This document shows, one piece after another, positions 63,775 to 64,000 of a stretch of 64,000 nucleotides of DNA; positions within the stretch are counted from its first letter, which is position 1; each line of letters opens with the position of its first letter. The stretch lies in the NCBI GenBank assembly GCA_025363715.1, contig JANYLR010000035.1:1-64000 (forward strand). The letters are read 5' to 3'. Source of the DNA: Holophagaceae bacterium. Its GTDB lineage: Bacteria > Acidobacteriota > Holophagae > Holophagales > Holophagaceae. The notes beneath the pieces are model-generated. The model was not told the origin of the DNA, made no database searches, and saw only the letters and a program-made list of their open reading frames with translations. Both the position numbers and the translations under genes were made by a program.

Positions 63775-64000
63775 CTACACCAGGTGTTTCTGGAAGGCGA
63801 ATGCCACGGCCTCGGCCTTGGAGTGGACCTCCAGCTTGTCCAGGATGTTCTGGGTGTGGTTCCGTACGGTCAAGGTCGATATGTGCAGCAATGAAGCAAT
63901 TTCCGCCGAGGTCCGGCCCGCGGCCACCAGCCCGAGGATCTCCACCTCCCGCTGGGTGAGCTTCCGGACGCGGGCATCCGGGGATTCCCGGGCGGTGACC
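63775..64000 (-). CDS. LuxR/NarL-type regulator, N-terminus outside the window
   Basis: The visible 74 residues are a LuxR helix-turn-helix: L-T-Q-R-E-V-E-I-L-G-L-V-A-A-G-R-T, then L-H-I-S-T-L-T-V-R-N-H-T-Q-N-I-L-D-K-L-E. It probably has an N-terminal receiver beyond the right edge. Being just upstream of the Rieske/b operon on the same strand, it is a candidate controller of that operon. Confidence 0.85.
   Translation of the reverse strand, partial: VTARESPDARVRKLTQREVEILGLVAAGRTSAEIASLLHISTLTVRNHTQNILDKLEVHSKAEAVAFAFQKHLV

Overview
The window is dense, high-GC bacterial chromosome (about two thirds G+C by eye). Gene content suggests a menaquinone-based respiring, motile Gram-negative bacterium with many c-type cytochromes, outer-membrane porins and a periplasm. 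The combination of an NtrY/NtrX pair, a kinase-TolB-TPR protein, FecR/DUF6600 and DUF3373-type porins, and a Rieske/b complex with multihaem subunits fits Acidobacteriota of the Holophaga/Geothrix type. That placement is an inference from gene families; no 16S rRNA gene is present.

Region by region. 1-1661 (minus): end of a chemotaxis cluster (CheW, CheZ-like phosphatase, CheY, PilZ). 1805-6251 (plus): pyrR-pyrB, two ORF6N-like proteins, gpmI and a small P-loop ATPase, all overlapping or nearly so. 6350-10752: two paralogous long acyl-CoA dehydrogenases flanking menG/ubiE. 10830-14373 (minus): FecR/DUF6600 repeat protein, secreted protein, TatD nuclease. 14576-16749: moaA, mobA and a thioredoxin-like ferredoxin. 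17038-23688: a respiratory island (monohaem cytochrome c, porin, Mo-bisMGD reductase, 4Fe-4S subunit, NrfD anchor, TorD-like chaperone); moaA/mobA next door supply its cofactor. 23736-25640: NtrX-like regulator, MerR regulator, tRNA-Pro. 26242-31266: Ser/Thr kinase-TPR protein, histidine kinase without a sensor domain, NarL-type regulator, small membrane proteins. 31308-35034: secreted Pcm and a large lipoprotein. 35195-39576 (minus): ECF sigma, probable anti-sigma and a VIT/vWA protein. 39643-41196: surE, acyP, apt. 41234-48518: CZB chemoreceptor, NtrY-like kinase, orphan DNA methyltransferase, DUF4242 protein and a vanadium-haloperoxidase-like protein. 48687-52102 (minus): OmpW, twin Rrf2 regulators, rimI, tsaB. 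52212-55169: Cache chemoreceptor, rpmB, dprA.

55166-63664 (minus) is the most striking locus. One compact unit encodes a porin with an N-terminal c-haem site, a cupredoxin, a GltD-like FAD/Fe-S NAD(P)H oxidoreductase, Rieske protein, cytochrome b6, subunit IV, an octahaem cytochrome c and a monohaem lipoprotein, with a LuxR-type regulator at the right edge. It looks like a Rieske/b complex with an NAD(P)H module at one side and a wire to the outer membrane at the other.

Non-coding DNA carries several families of short-period repeats: inverted elements built on ACACCAAG-, CACAGAG- and CGCAGATG-like units, a 7-bp CAGGCTT-type repeat found at three stop codons (one copy apparently breaks the start of rimI), 84-bp tandem repeats upstream of ompW, and a 97-bp direct repeat beside the tRNA gene.
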